Source of the DNA: CAYQTE01 sp964420285
Lineage (GTDB): Bacteria; Planctomycetota; Phycisphaerae; Tepidisphaerales; Tepidisphaeraceae
Assembly: GCA_964420285.1 (NCBI GenBank)
Contig: CAYQTE010000144.1
Location: 1 to 5,820 of the forward strand
Direction: 5' to 3'
DNA: 5,820 nucleotides
The notes under the pieces were generated by a model. That model saw only the letters and a program-made list of their open reading frames with translations, made no database searches and was not told where the DNA came from. Positions 4,068-5,820 of the stretch are shown here, one piece after another; positions within the stretch are counted from its first letter, which is position 1; each line of letters starts with the position of its first letter. The position numbers were made by a program, and so were the translations under genes.

Positions 4068-5820
4068 ATGCGTTGGACCCAATCCCTCATTCCCACCCAG
4101 ATCGAGAACCCGGCCGATGCGGTGATCGACAGCCATCGGCTGATGGTGCGGGCTGGCCTCATTCGCCAATTGACCGCCGGCGTATACGACTTTCTGCCGC
4201 TGGCGACGCGCAGCCTGCACAAGGCCATGCAGATCGTCCGCGAGGAACTGGACCGCACCGGCGCCGCCGAAGTTCTGCTCCCGGCTCTCCAGCCGCTGGA
4301 ATTATGGGAAAAGACCGGCCGGGTCGCCGCCATGGGGGACACGCTGATGAAGCTGAAAGACCGCTTCGGCCGGCCCATGGCGCTGGGCCCGACGCATGAG
4401 GAGGTGGTGACCGAACTGGTGGCGGCGCACGTGAATTCGTACAAGCAGCTACCACTGTCGCTGTATCAGATTCAGACCAAATTCCGCGACGAGCCGCGGC
4501 CGCGATTCGGACTGATGCGCGTCCGCGAGTTCATCATGATGGATGCCTACAGCTTTCACACGGATGCGGCGTCGCTCGATAAGACGTACAACGACATGTA
4601 CGCCGCCTACCAGCGCATCTTCACCCGCTGCGGAATCCCCTTCGTCGCCGTTGAGGCCGAGAGCGGACCCATCGGCGGATCGGCCAGCCATGAATTCATG
4701 ACCATCTGCGCGGCCGGCGAAGACACCATCCTCGCCTCCGACAAGGGCAACTACGCCGCCAACGTCGAAAAGGCCCAGACCGGCCCGCGCACCTGGACGC
4801 TGGGCGGCCCCGCCACCGGCGCACTGGAAAAGGTCCACACGCCCAACCTTCCCGGCATCGACGATGTCGGCAAATTCCTCAAGGTCAAACCGAAGAACAT
4901 GCTCAAGACGCTGGTCTTCCGCACCAATCACGCCGGCCCGGTTTCGGAGAACGCCACCAGGCCGCATTGGCTGGTCGCCGTTGTCCGCGGCGATCACGAT
5001 GTCAATACCGCCAAACTCTCGCAGGTCGCCCGGCAGGTCTTCCAGATCGACTCGATTGAGATGAAGGACGATTCCGAAGTCCGCGCCAAATGGGCCATCG
5101 GATTCGTCGGCCCCGATGCCGCCACGCGGGCGATTGATGCCGTGCTGGTCATCGACCCCGACGCGGCCCGCGAAGGGTTCTGGGCCACCGGCGCCAACCA
5201 GGTCGATTACCACGTCAAGCATTTCAACTGGTTCCGCGAATGCGGCGACAAGCTGGCCGACCCGAAAAAAACGGCCGTCGCCGATATCCGCAATGCCGTC
5301 GCCGGCGATCCCTCCCCGCTGAACGACGGCGGCACGCTCGCCGCCAGCACAGGGATCGAAATCGGCCACGTCTTCAAGCTCGGCACCAAATACAGCGAGA
5401 AGCTCGGCGCTGAGTTCCTCGACGATAAAGGCGTGCGCCACCCCATGATCATGGGCTGTTATGGCATCGGCGTCGGGAGAATCCTCATCGCAGCCGTCGA
5501 ATCCAGCCACGACGACAAGGGCATCATCTGGCCAGCGTCGATCGCCCCTTTCAGCGTTATCGTCACGCCGATCAAGAACGAAGGCGAAATCAAATCGACG
5601 GCCGAGTTGCTCTACACCCGCCTGAATGACGCCGGCATCGACACTCTGCTGGACGACCGCGACGCCCGCCCCGGCGTGAAGTTCAACGACGCCGACTTGA
5701 TTGGTTTTCCCTTGAGGATAACCATCGGCGACCGCGGCCTGAAGGAGGGCAAGGTCGAACTCAAACTCCGCACGTCGAAGGACTCGGAGAATGTCGCGAT
5801 CGACGCGGTGATCGAGCGCG
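4068..5820 (+). CDS. proS: Prolyl-tRNA synthetase, bacterial type with editing insertion; 3' end beyond the window
   Basis: Class II synthetase charging tRNA-Pro with proline in the cytoplasm. The frame is open from ATG 4068 to the window end, giving 584 residues without interruption. Landmarks: motif 1 region GVYDFLPLATRSL (38-50); the TXE proline-site loop GPTHEE (107-112); motif 2 FRDEPRPRFGLMRVREF (139-155); GGSASHEF (203-210); the INS (YbaK-like) editing domain at about 223-405, with KTL (280-282) near the lysine used in alanine discrimination and VRGDHDVN (306-313); DIRNAVAGDPSP (406-417); GHVFKLGTKYS (433-443); motif 3 GCYGIGVGR (463-471); and the anticodon-binding domain from about 488. 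The E. coli enzyme has 572 residues and ends shortly after the aligned point, so perhaps only 10-20 residues are missing. GGAG (4059-4062) sits 5 nt before the start. The 15-nt gap after rex indicates cotranscription, an unusual partner for a redox regulator. The INS domain marks this as the bacterial form, not the archaeal/eukaryotic-like one. Confidence 0.98.
   Translation, partial: MRWTQSLIPTQIENPADAVIDSHRLMVRAGLIRQLTAGVYDFLPLATRSLHKAMQIVREELDRTGAAEVLLPALQPLELWEKTGRVAAMGDTLMKLKDRFGRPMALGPTHEEVVTELVAAHVNSYKQLPLSLYQIQTKFRDEPRPRFGLMRVREFIMMDAYSFHTDAASLDKTYNDMYAAYQRIFTRCGIPFVAVEAESGPIGGSASHEFMTICAAGEDTILASDKGNYAANVEKAQTGPRTWTLGGPATGALEKVHTPNLPGIDDVGKFLKVKPKNMLKTLVFRTNHAGPVSENATRPHWLVAVVRGDHDVNTAKLSQVARQVFQIDSIEMKDDSEVRAKWAIGFVGPDAATRAIDAVLVIDPDAAREGFWATGANQVDYHVKHFNWFRECGDKLADPKKTAVADIRNAVAGDPSPLNDGGTLAASTGIEIGHVFKLGTKYSEKLGAEFLDDKGVRHPMIMGCYGIGVGRILIAAVESSHDDKGIIWPASIAPFSVIVTPIKNEGEIKSTAELLYTRLNDAGIDTLLDDRDARPGVKFNDADLIGFPLRITIGDRGLKEGKVELKLRTSKDSENVAIDAVIER

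Noticed and set aside
4449..5510. 353-codon minus-strand open frame opposite proS
   Set aside because: Same codon-aligned antisense artefact; proS is unmistakable on the plus strand with all class II motifs intact.
1..5820. CRISPR array, insertion sequence, toxin-antitoxin or defence system
   Set aside because: No regularly spaced direct repeats, transposase, terminal inverted repeats or small toxin-antitoxin pair are visible; the coding space is filled by the genes described.

Overview
This is a GC-rich, gene-dense bacterial window. It holds the 3' part of a tRNA-Thr gene, a decayed fragment of a polysaccharide lyase, a minus-strand two-gene unit (a secreted protein of unknown function, then an oligopeptide-type ABC substrate-binding protein), and a divergent plus-strand pair (the redox repressor rex, then prolyl-tRNA synthetase proS, cut by the window end). 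Protein style (long OppA-like binding protein, rhamnogalacturonan-lyase-like debris, bacterial-type ProRS with an editing insertion) and base composition fit a Planctomycetota/Phycisphaerae-like organism. That placement is an impression from protein sequence, not a phylogeny. Layout: 1-47 is the anticodon arm to acceptor end of tRNA-Thr(UGU). About 91-396 is a degenerate C-terminal domain of a PL4-type rhamnogalacturonan lyase, interrupted by TGA at 172-174. 407-2122 (minus) is the substrate-binding protein. 2127-3194 (minus) is the secreted unknown protein. 3195-3401 is a compact divergent control region. 3402-4052 (plus) is rex. 4068-5820 (plus) is proS, lacking only its last few codons. How the parts fit: the secreted protein and the binding protein are separated by 4 nt and should be one transcript; both carry N-terminal export signals, so they likely act outside the cytoplasmic membrane, with peptides or similar solutes as the probable ligand of the second. 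No permease or ATPase gene is visible. Rex senses the NADH/NAD+ ratio; proS follows rex by 15 nt and is probably cotranscribed. The divergent region contains two well-formed sigma70-like promoters whose -35 boxes lie back to back, a perfect 7-bp inverted repeat over the minus-strand -10 box, and a 9-bp GC-rich hairpin in the rex leader. No CRISPR array, intact mobile element or obviously new multi-gene system is present. The items most worth a second look are the control region, the unknown secreted protein with its orphan binding protein, and the lyase remnant directly behind the tRNA.
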